A DNA stretch of 64,000 bases, from the NCBI GenBank assembly GCA_003151335.1, contig PLXE01000022.1, positions 55,640 through 119,639 of the forward strand, in the 5' to 3' direction. Positions 41,063 to 50,200 of this stretch are shown here, one piece after another. The position numbers and the translations under genes are program-made. Below the pieces are notes generated by a model. It had not been told where the DNA came from. It made no database searches and saw only the letters and a program-made list of their open reading frames with translations. Each line of letters opens with the position of its first letter. Position 1 is the first letter of the stretch. Source of the DNA: Acidobacteriaceae bacterium (GTDB lineage Bacteria > Acidobacteriota > Terriglobia > Terriglobales > Acidobacteriaceae).

Positions 41063-43294
41063 ATGAAAAGCAATCTTCCGAAGTTAGGCTGGTGGAGCGC
41101 AGTGCTCGCCCTGGCGCTCTCGACCGCAGTCTTCCCCGCGCGAGCCACCGCTCAAGACCAAGGTCAACAGGATGATCCCCCCACTCGTGTCGCTCGACTC
41201 GGCTACATGGAGGGTTCGGTTTCCTTCCAGCCAGCCGGCGAGACCGATTGGGTCGAAGCCGTTGCTAATCGCCCCATGACGACCGGCGACAGGCTGTGGG
41301 CCGACAAAGGCTCGCGCGCCGAATTGCAGCTCGGATCAGCCGTGATTCGCCTGAGCGAGAACACCGGCGTCTCTTTCCTCAACCTGGATGACCATACCGC
41401 GCAGATCCAACTTTCGTCGGGTACGATCAACCTTAGTGTGCGCCGCCTCGACCCGAACGATGACTTCGAGGTGGATACACCGGACCTGGCATTTACGGTT
41501 TCCCAGCCCGGAAACTACCGGCTGGACGCTAGTGAAGACGGCACCTCCACCGTCGTCAACCTGCGCGACGGCGGGGGCCAGGCCACGGGCAACGGCCAGA
41601 CCTACACCCTGCACGCCGGCCAAAGAGTCACGTTCAGCGGAGGAACCGATTCGCTGAACGCCGATGTAGAAGACCTCGGTGGCCCCGACCAATTCGACAA
41701 CTGGGCCAACGGTCGCGATCATCGCGACGATAATTCGCCCTCGGCGCAATATGTGTCCCGCGATGTCGTCGGCTACGAAGATCTGGATGACCATGGAAGC
41801 TGGCGCGACGATCGGGACTATGGTCACGTCTGGTACCCAAACAATGTCGCCCCAGGCTGGGCGCCCTATCGCGAGGGCCACTGGGACTGGATTGCTCCCT
41901 GGGGATACACGTGGGTCGATGATTCCTCCTGGGGCTATGCGCCCTTCCACTATGGACGCTGGGTAACCGTGGGCGGCCGCTGGGGCTGGATAGCCGGACC
42001 GGTGGATGTGCGGCCCGTGTATGCACCGGCGCTGGTGGTCTTCATCGGCGGAGGCGGCGGGGGTTTCGGCGGCGATGTGGGATGGTTCCCGCTGGGTCCG
42101 CGCGAAGTTTACGTGCCGCCGTACCAAGTCAGCCGTGGCTACATGAACCAGGTGAATATCAGCAACACCACGGTCAACACCACCACCATCTCCAATGTCT
42201 ATAACACCACCATCATCAATAAAAGCACGAACATCACCAATGTGAACTACGTGAACCGGAATGTTCAGGGTGCGGTGACGGTGGTTCCGCAACGTACCTT
42301 TGCCGGCGCGCAGCCCGTCGCTCGCGCCGCGGTTGCCGTAAACCCGCAGCAGATTGCCAGGGCGCCCATAAGCGCGAGGGTCGCGGTGGCTCCCACCCAG
42401 CAAAGCGTGCTGGGAGCGAAAGCTTCGACGGCAAATCACGTGACCGCGCCGCCGGCAGCAGTAATGAACCGGCAGGTGGTGGCGAAGCGGACGCCGCCTC
42501 CGCCGCCGGTGCCGTTTGCAAAACAGCAGCAGGCCCTGGCAGCACATCCCGGACAGCCTTTGGCCAAGCACGAGATCCAGAACTTGAGTCCGCCTGCCGC
42601 GGCGGCTGCGCACCCGATGGTCAAGCAGGCGCCTCCCGGCAAAGCGGCGACGCCGACCACCGGCCATCCTGCCAACGCGCCCAATGCTGGCCGCCCGGGA
42701 CAGCCGACTCCGCCGCCCGCTCAGCCGAATCGTCCTCCGGCAGCACAACCGCCAAACCGTCCGGCGCCTCCGGCAGCACAACCGCAGAATCGTCCGCCCG
42801 CAGCGCAACCGCCGAATCGTCCGGCGCCGCCCGCGGAGACGAATCGTCCGCCCGCAGCGCAACCGCCGAATCGCCCGGCGCCTCCGGCGGCACAACCGCA
42901 GAACCGTCCGGCGCCTCCGGCAGCACAACCGCAGAATCGTCCGGCGCCTCCGGCGGCACAACCGCCGAATCGTCCGGCGCCTCCGGCGGCACAACCGCCG
43001 AATCGTCCACCGGCAGCGCAGCCGCCGAATCGCCCGGCGCCGCCCGCGGCACAACCGCCGAATCGTCCACCGGCAGCGCAGCCGCCGAATCGCCCGGCGC
43101 CGCCCGCGGCACAACCACAGAATCGTCCGCCCGCGGCACAACCCAGCCAGCCGCCTCCGCGGCCGCAAACGCCTCCACCTGCAGCTGCGAAGCCGGCGCC
43201 GCCGCCTCCGCATCAGCAACCGAACCTGACGCCAGAGCAGAAAAAGAAGCAGGAAGAACAACAGAAGAAACAAGAAAAGCCGCCGGGCGCGTAG
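41063..43294 (+). CDS. FecR-domain/DUF6600 protein with Pro-rich repeat tail
   Basis: The ~743-residue protein has a signal peptide (LGWWSAVLALALSTAVFPAR), then a FecR-type beta domain (~40-160: GYMEGSVSFQPAGETDWVEA, GDRLWADKGSRAELQLGSAV). A DUF6600 region rich in Trp and Tyr follows (~205-310: VWYPNNVAPGWAPYREGHWD, then WAPWGYTWVDDSSWGYAPFH-type motifs). After an Asn/Thr-rich stretch the last third is low-complexity, with 14 NRP(A)PPAAQPx units and a Lys/Gln-rich end. It should lie outside the cytoplasmic membrane and may bind cell wall; this is not the iron-signalling FecR of sigma-factor systems. The ATG at 41063 was preferred to 40988 because it starts the signal peptide. A strong terminator follows. 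Confidence 0.75.
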   Translation: MKSNLPKLGWWSAVLALALSTAVFPARATAQDQGQQDDPPTRVARLGYMEGSVSFQPAGETDWVEAVANRPMTTGDRLWADKGSRAELQLGSAVIRLSENTGVSFLNLDDHTAQIQLSSGTINLSVRRLDPNDDFEVDTPDLAFTVSQPGNYRLDASEDGTSTVVNLRDGGGQATGNGQTYTLHAGQRVTFSGGTDSLNADVEDLGGPDQFDNWANGRDHRDDNSPSAQYVSRDVVGYEDLDDHGSWRDDRDYGHVWYPNNVAPGWAPYREGHWDWIAPWGYTWVDDSSWGYAPFHYGRWVTVGGRWGWIAGPVDVRPVYAPALVVFIGGGGGGFGGDVGWFPLGPREVYVPPYQVSRGYMNQVNISNTTVNTTTISNVYNTTIINKSTNITNVNYVNRNVQGAVTVVPQRTFAGAQPVARAAVAVNPQQIARAPISARVAVAPTQQSVLGAKASTANHVTAPPAAVMNRQVVAKRTPPPPPVPFAKQQQALAAHPGQPLAKHEIQNLSPPAAAAAHPMVKQAPPGKAATPTTGHPANAPNAGRPGQPTPPPAQPNRPPAAQPPNRPAPPAAQPQNRPPAAQPPNRPAPPAETNRPPAAQPPNRPAPPAAQPQNRPAPPAAQPQNRPAPPAAQPPNRPAPPAAQPPNRPPAAQPPNRPAPPAAQPPNRPPAAQPPNRPAPPAAQPQNRPPAAQPSQPPPRPQTPPPAAAKPAPPPPHQQPNLTPEQKKKQEEQQKKQEKPPGA
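42720..43150 (+). repeat. Pro-rich coding minisatellite
   Basis: There are 14 units of two types, 33 bp (NRPAPPAAQPx) and 27 bp (NRPPAAQPx), partly alternating. The DNA units are nearly identical, so copy number is probably unstable. The minus-strand and +1 frames are also open here, producing long spurious ORFs. Confidence 0.8.
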
Positions 43295-43341
43295 CGACGG
43301 GCTTGCAACAGACGAGCATGTGAGAGGTCAGAAATCTAACG

Positions 43342-43373
43342 GGCATCCCGGGCAGTGTCGGGATGCCTTTTTT
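43342..43373 (+). terminator. Rho-independent terminator after the FecR gene
   Basis: GGCATCCCG-GGCAGTGT-CGGGATGCC followed directly by six T: a perfect 9-bp stem with U-tract, 48 bases after the stop codon. Confidence 0.9.
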
Positions 43374-43547
43374 CTTGCAACCGAAATCCCCCGTCCAGCG
43401 CCCAACCACTAACGCGTTACCGTCGAGCTGTTTTCAGTGGATTAAAAGTGGGGAGTTACTCATTCACCTCTGTGGTCTAGACAATGCCCTTTCGGTGTAA
43501 GTAGCCTTCCTTAGGGCGCACTTCGCGAAATCGGAACGGGGGACATC

Positions 43548-43751
43548 ATGAACTCGTTTAGCGCCGACGCTGCGTTAGTACTGCTATGCCTGGTTGTGAT
43601 GGCCGCGGTCTGGGCCATCATAGCCCTCATCACCTTTGCCCGGAGAGAGTGGCCGACTGCAAAAGAAGTAGATAAACTGCAACACGGCAAACTCCACCAA
43701 AGGCTGGAACAAATGACAAACCAAACGGGGCAAGCCAAAAGATCAGCCTAG
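43548..43751 (+). CDS. Small single-span membrane protein
   Basis: The 67-residue protein has one hydrophobic span (ALVLLCLVVMAAVWAIIALI) followed by a basic, helical cytoplasmic tail (FARREWPTAKEVDKLQHGKL). A GGGGGA site precedes the ATG. No family was recognised. It converges with the PEGA gene. Confidence 0.55.
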   Translation: MNSFSADAALVLLCLVVMAAVWAIIALITFARREWPTAKEVDKLQHGKLHQRLEQMTNQTGQAKRSA

Positions 43752-43814
43752 CCGCGGTCCTCTTGGCACAGCCCGCGGCAACTCTGCGGACGTTGCATTC
43801 CTCGAGATGTGTGC

Positions 43815-44402
43815 CTATTGCAACGTGATGTGGGTGGGGTAACGGGGCGGCGCCGCCAGACGCAGCTCGAGGTCGCGCGTTTCCTTTGCGCCCAGAGTAA
43901 GCTGCTGCTTCCCAAACTCCATCCGCGGACCTTCCATTTCAACCCGGTAAGTGCCGGGAGCCAAAGACATCAACAGCGGTGTCAGCCCAACTGGCTTGCC
44001 ATCAATTCGCACCACCGCGTTCGCCGGCACAGATTTGAAATTGAGCTTGGCTGCATCGTGTCCGGCACGCTGCTCCAGCGCGCGCCGGTTCGCCTCCTCG
44101 ACACTGCTCTCATCGCGACCGTCCTCGGCGCCGGTCGCGCCTGCCACTCCCTTGCGGGAAGCCGGTACGGAAGCGGACTTCTTGTCCGGGGACAACGAGG
44201 AGTTTACCTTGCTGCCGAGTCCGGCTACGCCGGCGCTGCTGCCGGTGGCGGCGTGACCGTATTCGATCGTCGCCTGAGCGGCGGCGGGACGCGCACTCCC
44301 AAAGGCCAGAAGCGCGATGGCCGTTGCCGTGGCTGCAACCATGCGGCCCTGCACAAGCGAAACCGCATAAGCGGAGAAAAACGATCGTTGACTGCGGAAC
44401 AT
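43815..44402 (-). CDS. PEGA-domain envelope protein
   Basis: The ~195-residue protein starts at the ATG at 44402, behind an AGAGGTG site. It has a signal peptide (MVAATATAIALLAFGSARPA) and a Ser/Ala-rich linker. The PEGA domain covers about residues 125-190: KLNFKSVPANAVVRIDGKPV, GLTPLLMSLAPGTYRVEMEG and GAKETRDLELRL. PEGA domains are small extracytoplasmic beta folds found in surface-layer and cell-wall proteins. A longer GTG start at 44423 adds nothing to the signal peptide. Confidence 0.8.
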   Translation of the reverse strand: MFRSQRSFFSAYAVSLVQGRMVAATATAIALLAFGSARPAAAQATIEYGHAATGSSAGVAGLGSKVNSSLSPDKKSASVPASRKGVAGATGAEDGRDESSVEEANRRALEQRAGHDAAKLNFKSVPANAVVRIDGKPVGLTPLLMSLAPGTYRVEMEGPRMEFGKQQLTLGAKETRDLELRLAAPPRYPTHITLQ

Positions 44403-44502
44403 TGATGTGCACCTCTGGGCCACTAATGTAGCACACGGGGGTGGCCCGAAAGCGCGGACCGGGGGCGCTGGCGGAAAACTGTGCTGCCGTTCGGGTCTGG
44501 CG

Positions 44503-44748
44503 CTACTTTTGGATTCTGTATAAGCGCGTGCGCGCCAGGCGCGCCTGGTACTCCATGGCTCGAATGCGTTTTCGGCTTAGAATCCAGCTAATCCCCATGG
44601 CGACGCCTACGAACAGGATCAGGCCCGCGGCAGTGCGGTCCTGCACCGTGGCACCCGGTCCCTGGGCGGAAATGGCCCACAGCACACCGCTGCCGATAAC
44701 CAGCAGAGCGACATAGCCCAGAATCGTAGTAAGAATTCCAGACTTCAT
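44503..44748 (-). CDS. Small two-span membrane protein
   Basis: The 81-residue protein starts at the ATG at 44748, with AGGAG 7 bases upstream. Spans: TTILGYVALLVIGSGVLWAI and AAGLILFVGVAMGISWILSR. The C-terminus is basic (KRIRAMEYQARLARTRLYRI). No family was recognised. The open frame continues upstream to 45024 but that part is junction sequence from the TA chimera. Confidence 0.6.
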   Translation of the reverse strand: MKSGILTTILGYVALLVIGSGVLWAISAQGPGATVQDRTAAGLILFVGVAMGISWILSRKRIRAMEYQARLARTRLYRIQK

Positions 44749-44909
44749 GACGCAACTCCTCAGCAAACTGAGCGAGCGCCGCGATGGCGGAGAGTCCGCG
44801 CGGCCACTCGGCGCCAGCAAATAAATCGACGCCATTTTAGCAGCCTCACCGTCGTAAACGGTCCACAAAAATTGACTCTGCCCGGGATGGGAAGGTTGGG
44901 CCGACGAGG

Positions 44910-45224
44910 TCATCGGTCGGCTTTCAGCTCTGCCAAGCTGCGAGTGAACCGGACCTTGCCGCGAAGCTGGCGCAGGCGAGCGTAAGCTCGCGACGCGGCC
45001 GGCCACGATGCCACCCGTTCCCATGCCGCAGCGCCGTCCGCCACGTCTGGACGCCTTCGGTAACCCCGCCGATCACGGGTCTCGGCCTCGCACGCCCGAA
45101 GGCGTTTCAAGTGTTCGCGAAGGGCCTCTCGAATCAAAGCGGAACGGTTTACTCGCGCCCGTTTGGCCGCTGCATTCGCGGCCCGAAGCAACTCCGAATC
45201 CAACACTACCTGGATGGTTTCCAC
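44910..45224 (-). CDS. Chimeric antitoxin (RHH head, DUF2191-type tail) without toxin
   Basis: The 104-residue protein starts METIQVVLDSELLRAANAAA, then KRARVNRSALIREALREHLK, a ribbon-helix-helix head of the MazE/VapB type, and continues to RRGYRRRPDV and WERVASWP. From there it switches to RAYARLRQLRGKVRFTRSLA, then ELKADR, which is the tail of the VapB at 35568 with two differences. The DNA after the stop shows that the vapC expected to follow is gone: CCGACGAGGTCA, present at the end of the vapC at 35179, is joined directly to its start region. It is an orphan recombinant antitoxin. Confidence 0.7.
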   Translation of the reverse strand: METIQVVLDSELLRAANAAAKRARVNRSALIREALREHLKRLRACEAETRDRRGYRRRPDVADGAAAWERVASWPAASRAYARLRQLRGKVRFTRSLAELKADR

Positions 45225-45281
45225 ATGGTGGAGGATACTCCGCAGTTCGGACCCACAGTCAACCGCAGCAAGCGGGCGGGC

Positions 45282-45671
45282 TCAGTGCAACGACTTCACG
45301 GAGCAGATCACCTGCCAAATCTGAGGATCACCCAGCTTGACCCAGGATGGCATACCCTGGCTGCGGTTGCCGTTCACCAGCAGCCAATGAAGGTCGCCGT
45401 CGGTGGCCTCTTGCTGCACCCGAGAGCTCTTCAGGAAAGGCCGCTTCTCGGTTCCCTCCGCGTCCTTGCCATGACAGTGGGCGCAGTGATCGAGGAAGAT
45501 TCGGCGGCCGGCAGCGAGCGCGTCCGGCTGGTCGCGATAGGGATTGACGCGCTCGCGCTCGCGCTGCGGAACGTTGGCCAGCCATGCGCCATTGGAGGTC
45601 GCGAATGCGCCCATCGCGCACCAGAGAATGAGAAACGCTGCGACGAAGCATGGGGCCGGTCTGCTGGTCAT
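45282..45671 (-). CDS. Secreted c-type cytochrome, mono-haem
   Basis: The 129-residue protein has a signal peptide (FVAAFLILWCAMGAFATSNG) and one haem-binding motif, CAHCH (residues 63-67), in GRRIFLDHCAHCHGKDAEGT. QGMPSWVKLGDPQIW provides the likely distal Met. It is a class I cytochrome c for periplasmic electron transfer. The ATG overlaps the stop of the beta-barrel-type gene upstream (ATGA), so the two form an operon, and a Fur-family gene is divergent from it. Confidence 0.85.
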   Translation of the reverse strand: MTSRPAPCFVAAFLILWCAMGAFATSNGAWLANVPQRERERVNPYRDQPDALAAGRRIFLDHCAHCHGKDAEGTEKRPFLKSSRVQQEATDGDLHWLLVNGNRSQGMPSWVKLGDPQIWQVICSVKSLH

Positions 45672-46576
45672 TGCCCGCTCCGGTGGAAGTGGCTGAAGAA
45701 CTGTTGGAATTCGTACGACACCGAGAAGCGATACAACACGGGAATGCTGTAGCCATTCAGCCCGAACTGCGGCGAAAACGCTACGGTCATGCCATTCGGG
45801 GCAGTCCAGTTAACGGTGGGGCCCAGGTATTGCGAGGTCAGGCGAAGCCCGAAGCCGTCGGTATCGCCCAAGCCGCCGTACATTTCGACACCCGCTTGAA
45901 ACTTTTCTGCGCAAAACGAGCATTCGTGCGCGCTGGCGGCAAGTTGCAGAGGACGGCTTGCCGCGAAAGCATAGCCGAACTCCCAGGGATCGCCCGCAAA
46001 ATTCTTTTCGCCAATGAAGTTTTCGCTGATGTTCCACCCGCGCAGGTTGCTGCCCAGGATCAGTTTGAGTTCAAGCTCACGTTCTTTGTTCATGTGCGCC
46101 AGTCCGTTGGGCACAAGGAAGTCATACCTGCCGTCGTGACCGACGATCTCTCGTAGGCTTTTGTCGGCGCTGATGTCTTCGAATTCGGCATAGAGCACGG
46201 GATTGATCCAGTGCTCGCGGGCAAGCGGACGAAAGCGGTTCTCCCAGCGGAATCCGGTAAAGATGGTGCTGTCGTTCTGCGTCGCTTGTCCGTCGAGATA
46301 AAACTCGGTCGTCCACCAAGCCTTCAGGCCATACTCGAATTCGACATCCGAGCCCATAAAGCGGTTGCCACCCGGAGGGTTGCCCGCCGCGTTGAACCAT
46401 TCGATGTCAAGGTTCCCCGGCTCCTCCATTTCCTGCGAGTAGGTGACGAAGTAGGGATATTCCTGAGCATGACATTGCAGGCAGGAGGACAGCACCATTC
46501 CCACCAGCAGCAGCGCGGCGCAGACGGTTCGCGCCCACGCCGCCCGCATAAACGATGTCAGAACTTTCTTAGCCAT
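45668..46576 (-). CDS. Outer-membrane beta-barrel-like protein
   Basis: The ~302-residue protein starts at the ATG at 46576 with a signal peptide (TVCAALLLVGMVLSSCLQCH). The rest alternates aromatic and polar residues as in a barrel: AWWTTEFYLDGQATQNDSTI, FTGFRWENRFRPL, FGLRLTSQYLGPTVNWTAPN and a final VLYRFSVSYEFQQFF. No named family was recognised. It is translationally coupled to the cytochrome gene and may form an outer-membrane electron or metal conduit with it (inference). Starting at 46648 would put the signal peptide too far in. Confidence 0.65.
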   Translation of the reverse strand: MAKKVLTSFMRAAWARTVCAALLLVGMVLSSCLQCHAQEYPYFVTYSQEMEEPGNLDIEWFNAAGNPPGGNRFMGSDVEFEYGLKAWWTTEFYLDGQATQNDSTIFTGFRWENRFRPLAREHWINPVLYAEFEDISADKSLREIVGHDGRYDFLVPNGLAHMNKERELELKLILGSNLRGWNISENFIGEKNFAGDPWEFGYAFAASRPLQLAASAHECSFCAEKFQAGVEMYGGLGDTDGFGLRLTSQYLGPTVNWTAPNGMTVAFSPQFGLNGYSIPVLYRFSVSYEFQQFFSHFHRSGQ

Positions 46577-46585
46577 ATTTCTAGT

Positions 46586-46694
46586 TGCGACTTGGTCGCA
46601 TCTGGTGTTAACCTGTCTATGCTGTCGGTAAGCGGGGATGGCTGTCAAGCAATGGCCGAAGATTTCGTCGCAGCCGTCTTGCGACCAGTTGCAA
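46586..46694. promoter_or_regulatory. TGCGAC-type boxes between the barrel/cytochrome operon and fur
   Basis: TGCGAC-TTG-GTCGCA (46586-46600) is a perfect palindrome 10 bases before the barrel start. TTGCGAC-CA-GTTGCAA (46679-46694) is a near-palindrome 20 bases before the Fur-family ATG, and a further GTCGCA lies at 46667. Repeated boxes at both divergent promoters suggest control of both by the adjacent regulator. Confidence 0.6.
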
Positions 46695-46713
46695 CACTGG
46701 AGGACACCACCTC

Positions 46714-47160
46714 ATGCCTCTGCCGGAAACCCAGATTCCAGGCCGTCTGCAGGCTTACTTCAGCGAGCGCGGCATTCGCATCACGCAGCAGCGTCGCGCG
46801 GTTCTGCGCGTCATCGAAACCGCCACCAAGCATCTCGATGCCAGCCAGATTTTGCGCAAGGTGCAAAGAGTGGATGCTTCCGTGGACCGCAGCACGGTGT
46901 ATCGCACCTTGCAACTGCTCAAGCGGCATGGGCTGATCGACGAACTCGACTTGATGCACATTCGCGGGGAAGGCCATTACTACGAACGGAAAATGAACCG
47001 CGAGCACATCCACATCGCCTGCCTGCGCTGCGGGAAAATCACGGAGTTCGTGACCAGCACCTATGACAAACTGAAGCAGCAAGTGGAAAAAGACTGCCAC
47101 TTCAAGATTCTGGTCTCCCGCTTAGAGGTTGGCGGCTACTGTTCGGCTTGCCGTCAATAA
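46714..47160 (+). CDS. Fur-family transcriptional regulator
   Basis: The 148-residue protein has the Fur winged helix (YFSERGIRITQQRRAVLRVI, then HLDASQILRKVQRVDASVDR and STVYRTLQLLKRHGLIDELD). The metal and dimer domain follows (EGHYYERKMNREHIHIACLR, then CGKITEF and CSACRQ). HIHIACLRCGK and the two CxxC pairs indicate structural zinc plus a regulatory metal site. Fur, PerR and Zur cannot be separated by eye; the H-x-H-I-x-C pattern is common to all. It probably controls the divergent barrel/cytochrome operon and itself through the TGCGAC boxes. Confidence 0.88.
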   Translation: MPLPETQIPGRLQAYFSERGIRITQQRRAVLRVIETATKHLDASQILRKVQRVDASVDRSTVYRTLQLLKRHGLIDELDLMHIRGEGHYYERKMNREHIHIACLRCGKITEFVTSTYDKLKQQVEKDCHFKILVSRLEVGGYCSACRQ

Positions 47161-47224
47161 GAGCGCAATGCACCGCGCGCCAGCCTGTGCGAGGCCAGCC
47201 CCGCCAACCCATACGCACCCGCTG

Positions 47225-47254
47225 AAAAAGGCCGGCGTCGCAAGGCGCCGGCCT
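47225..47254 (-). terminator. Terminator of the 47283 gene (minus strand)
   Basis: AGGCCGGCG-N8-CGCCGGCCT, a perfect 9-bp stem. On the minus strand it is followed by five T (AAAAA at 47225-47229 on the plus strand), 29 bases after the stop of the large secreted protein. Confidence 0.8.
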
Positions 47255-47282
47255 CGAGTTCAAGGCGACTGATCTGCAAAGT

Positions 47283-50200
47283 TCAGTGCGTAAACACGTC
47301 CATTCTCGCGTCCGTCTTTGGCATCAGCACGATCCACTTGGTGGGAGAAATCACATAGAATACACCTTCAGAACCTGAAGGATTGCCTGGAGCGGTGCCC
47401 CTGCCATTGGAAGCGATCGAGTAGTTAATGATGTAGTTAAACCATTGATCAAGCCCACCAGCTCCGCTGGAATCTCCATTCAAGGTAAGCGTACCGAGGC
47501 CGTCCGCCGGTCCTACGTTCAGCTCATTATGTGCGTTTGCATAATCCAGCGGAGGGAGTGAGCCTCCAGCATAGGTCCCGGCGATCGATGCGTTCGAGAA
47601 TGGCCCGCCGGTTTGCGGTTCGATCCAATCAAATGCGGGGCTGTTGCCGGTGCCCACCAGGAAAGCCTTGTTCTGGCTTATCAGGAAGCCCACTGGACCC
47701 CCTCCGCTGGTGGATACGGCTCCGTTGGCAGCCACCGTGTACGTCCCCTGCGATGGCGTCTTCTGGGTGATGACGCCGGCATTGTCGTCATCCTCGGCAA
47801 GAAAATTGCTGTTGCCGTTGCCGTCGAAATGGATGATCGAGGCGCCCGATTCATCGGCCCCATCGACGGCCTGATAATAGGCAACCGTCAGCCCGTTCAG
47901 CGAGCCGTTGTTGAACGGGCCGCTTTGCTTTAGCACCGAGCCCGCCGACAGCCCATTTTGTGAGTCAATCCCCTCCATCACCAGCTCGCTGGCCGAGACC
48001 ACATAAACCGCAGTGTGACTGGTGCCATAAGTGCTTTGGATTGTAACTACGCCCCGACCCGTTTGTGCATCGATGGATGACAAGTTGCCAGAGAACGTAA
48101 AAGTGGAATAGGTCCCTCCGTCATTGACGTCGCCCGTTCCATTGCTAATGCTTCCATTGGCAAGAGACATTTGACCCGCAAGGACCTGGCGATAATACTG
48201 CCCTGAACTGTCGACTCCCGTCGAACCGTATACCCAGCCGCCGTTCAGTGCGCTCAGCGAGAATGCGCTGGAGTTAGCTTTGCGCAACACGCCGGAGCCG
48301 CGGCTGCCCTGGCCGGTGGTGTCGTCGTAGCGGATGATTCGTCCGTTGGCAGACGAGTTAAGCACGAATGCAAACGTGACCGGCCCGAACGACTGTCCCT
48401 GAATCGTGATTGTGTTCACACCGTTGGCCGCGATCCAATAGGTACCGCTGACGGTTGTGTTGAACGGCTGCCCGGCAACCGAGTTGCCATCCACAACGCC
48501 GCTGGTAATGTTGCCATGGCCATCGGAGATGAAGCTCCCCGCCAGGGTCCACGCGCCGCTGGAGTTGAAACCGTTCAAGAAGAAAGCGTAGTTCCCCGTG
48601 AGCGCACCCGGATTGCCGCCGCCTCCCGGATTGATGACGATGCTGAGTGGCGCGGAGGCGGTGACGGGCGGGGTTTCCGAGTCAGTGACTTTGACGGTGA
48701 AGTTCGAGGTACCGACCGTGGTGGGCGTGCCCGAGATCGCGCCGGTGCTGGGGTTCAGACCTAAACCAGGCGGCAACGTGCCGCTGGTGATGCTCCAGCT
48801 ATAGGGATAAACTCCGCCGATGGCTACCACGGTGGCGCTGTAGGCGGTGCCCGCGTTACCCGACGGCAAGGAGGTGGTGGTGATGCTCAACACCACCGCC
48901 GGTGCAATGGTGATGCTCAGGGGCGCAGTCGCGGTCGACAACTGGAAGTCCGTGACCTGCACCGTGAAGTTGGAAATTCCCGCCCCGCTGGGCGTGCCGG
49001 TGATCGCACCGGTGCTCACGTTCAAATGCAAACCAACCGGCAAGCTGCCTGCAATGACGCTCCAGGTGTAGGGAGTTACTCCGCCGGTGGCCGCCAGCAT
49101 CGCGTTGTAGGCGGTGTTCTGCGTGCCCGCGGGCAGCGACGTGGTCACCACCGTCAGTTGGGTCAGGGTCGCGTTCACCGTGATGCTGAGCGGCGCCGAC
49201 GCAGTTGCAGGCGGCGATTGCGAATCGGCAACCTGCACGGTGAACGGATACGTTCCCGTCACCGTGGGCGTGCCCGAGATCAGGCCGCTCGCCGGGTCCA
49301 GATTCAATCCGGGCGGCAAGCTGCCGACCGTTACGTTCCAGGTGTACGGCGGAACGCCGCCGCTGGCGCCCAAGGTCGCGCTGTATTGGAAATTTAAGGT
49401 GGCCGAAGGCAGCGACGTGGTTGTGATGTTCAAAGGACTAATGGGGGCAAAGTAGCTGAAGATGTCGGCCACCAAGTCGGTGGGCGTGGTGGCGAAAGCG
49501 TCGATGGAGCCATTCAGCGTGGGCACAATCGCCATGTTGGAAGTAATGGCCCCGTCCAAGGCGTTGAGCGTGGCCACCACCGGCTTGCTCTCCGCGTCCG
49601 GCCACAACGTCAGATAGCCCAGCGGCTGGCCGTGGTAGGGCACAACTGTCGCGTTCAACACATAGGCCTGCGCGCTGGGCACCTGGCACACGCTGGTCAA
49701 CACATCGACCGGTATGGTGCCGCTGAAGGCGCCGCTTCCCTGGCGCGTGTCCAGCACCCGGCACGGAGCCAGAGTGTACAGCGATAAGGGTTGTGGGCCG
49801 GATGCGGGTTGCGGTCCCGATAAGGGTTGCGCGAAGTAGCCGTCCACATCAATCACCAGGTCCGTGGCGCTGCTGGGATACACGCTGATGGCGCCTTGCA
49901 GTCCCGAAGGCACCAGGGCGGCGTTGGCCGTGATGGTGCCGGTGAGTGCGTTCAAGGTGGAAACCAGCGGCTTGTTTTGTCCGGTGGGCCATACCGTCAT
50001 GTAACCCAGCGGGCCATGAGGGATGGCGGCGAAATTCAGCGAGTAGGCCAGCGCCGTGTCGGGTATGTTGCAGGTACTGGAGAGCACGGGGAAGATACGC
50101 TCCTGGCCTCCCGCCAAGTAAGGCCCGCCTAACGGTCCGATAGTCCAGCGCGTATCCGCCACCCGGCAAGGCGTGAGCGGGAAGAAGGCCAGGGTCGCAC

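Noticed and set aside
41336..43273. 645-codon minus-strand ORF
   Set aside because: It is antisense to the FecR/DUF6600 gene; its Arg-rich repeats simply mirror the Pro-rich minisatellite.
42621..43409. 262-codon minus-strand ORF rich in DDSAVV repeats
   Set aside because: Also the complement of the Pro-rich repeat; no ribosome-binding site or homology pattern.
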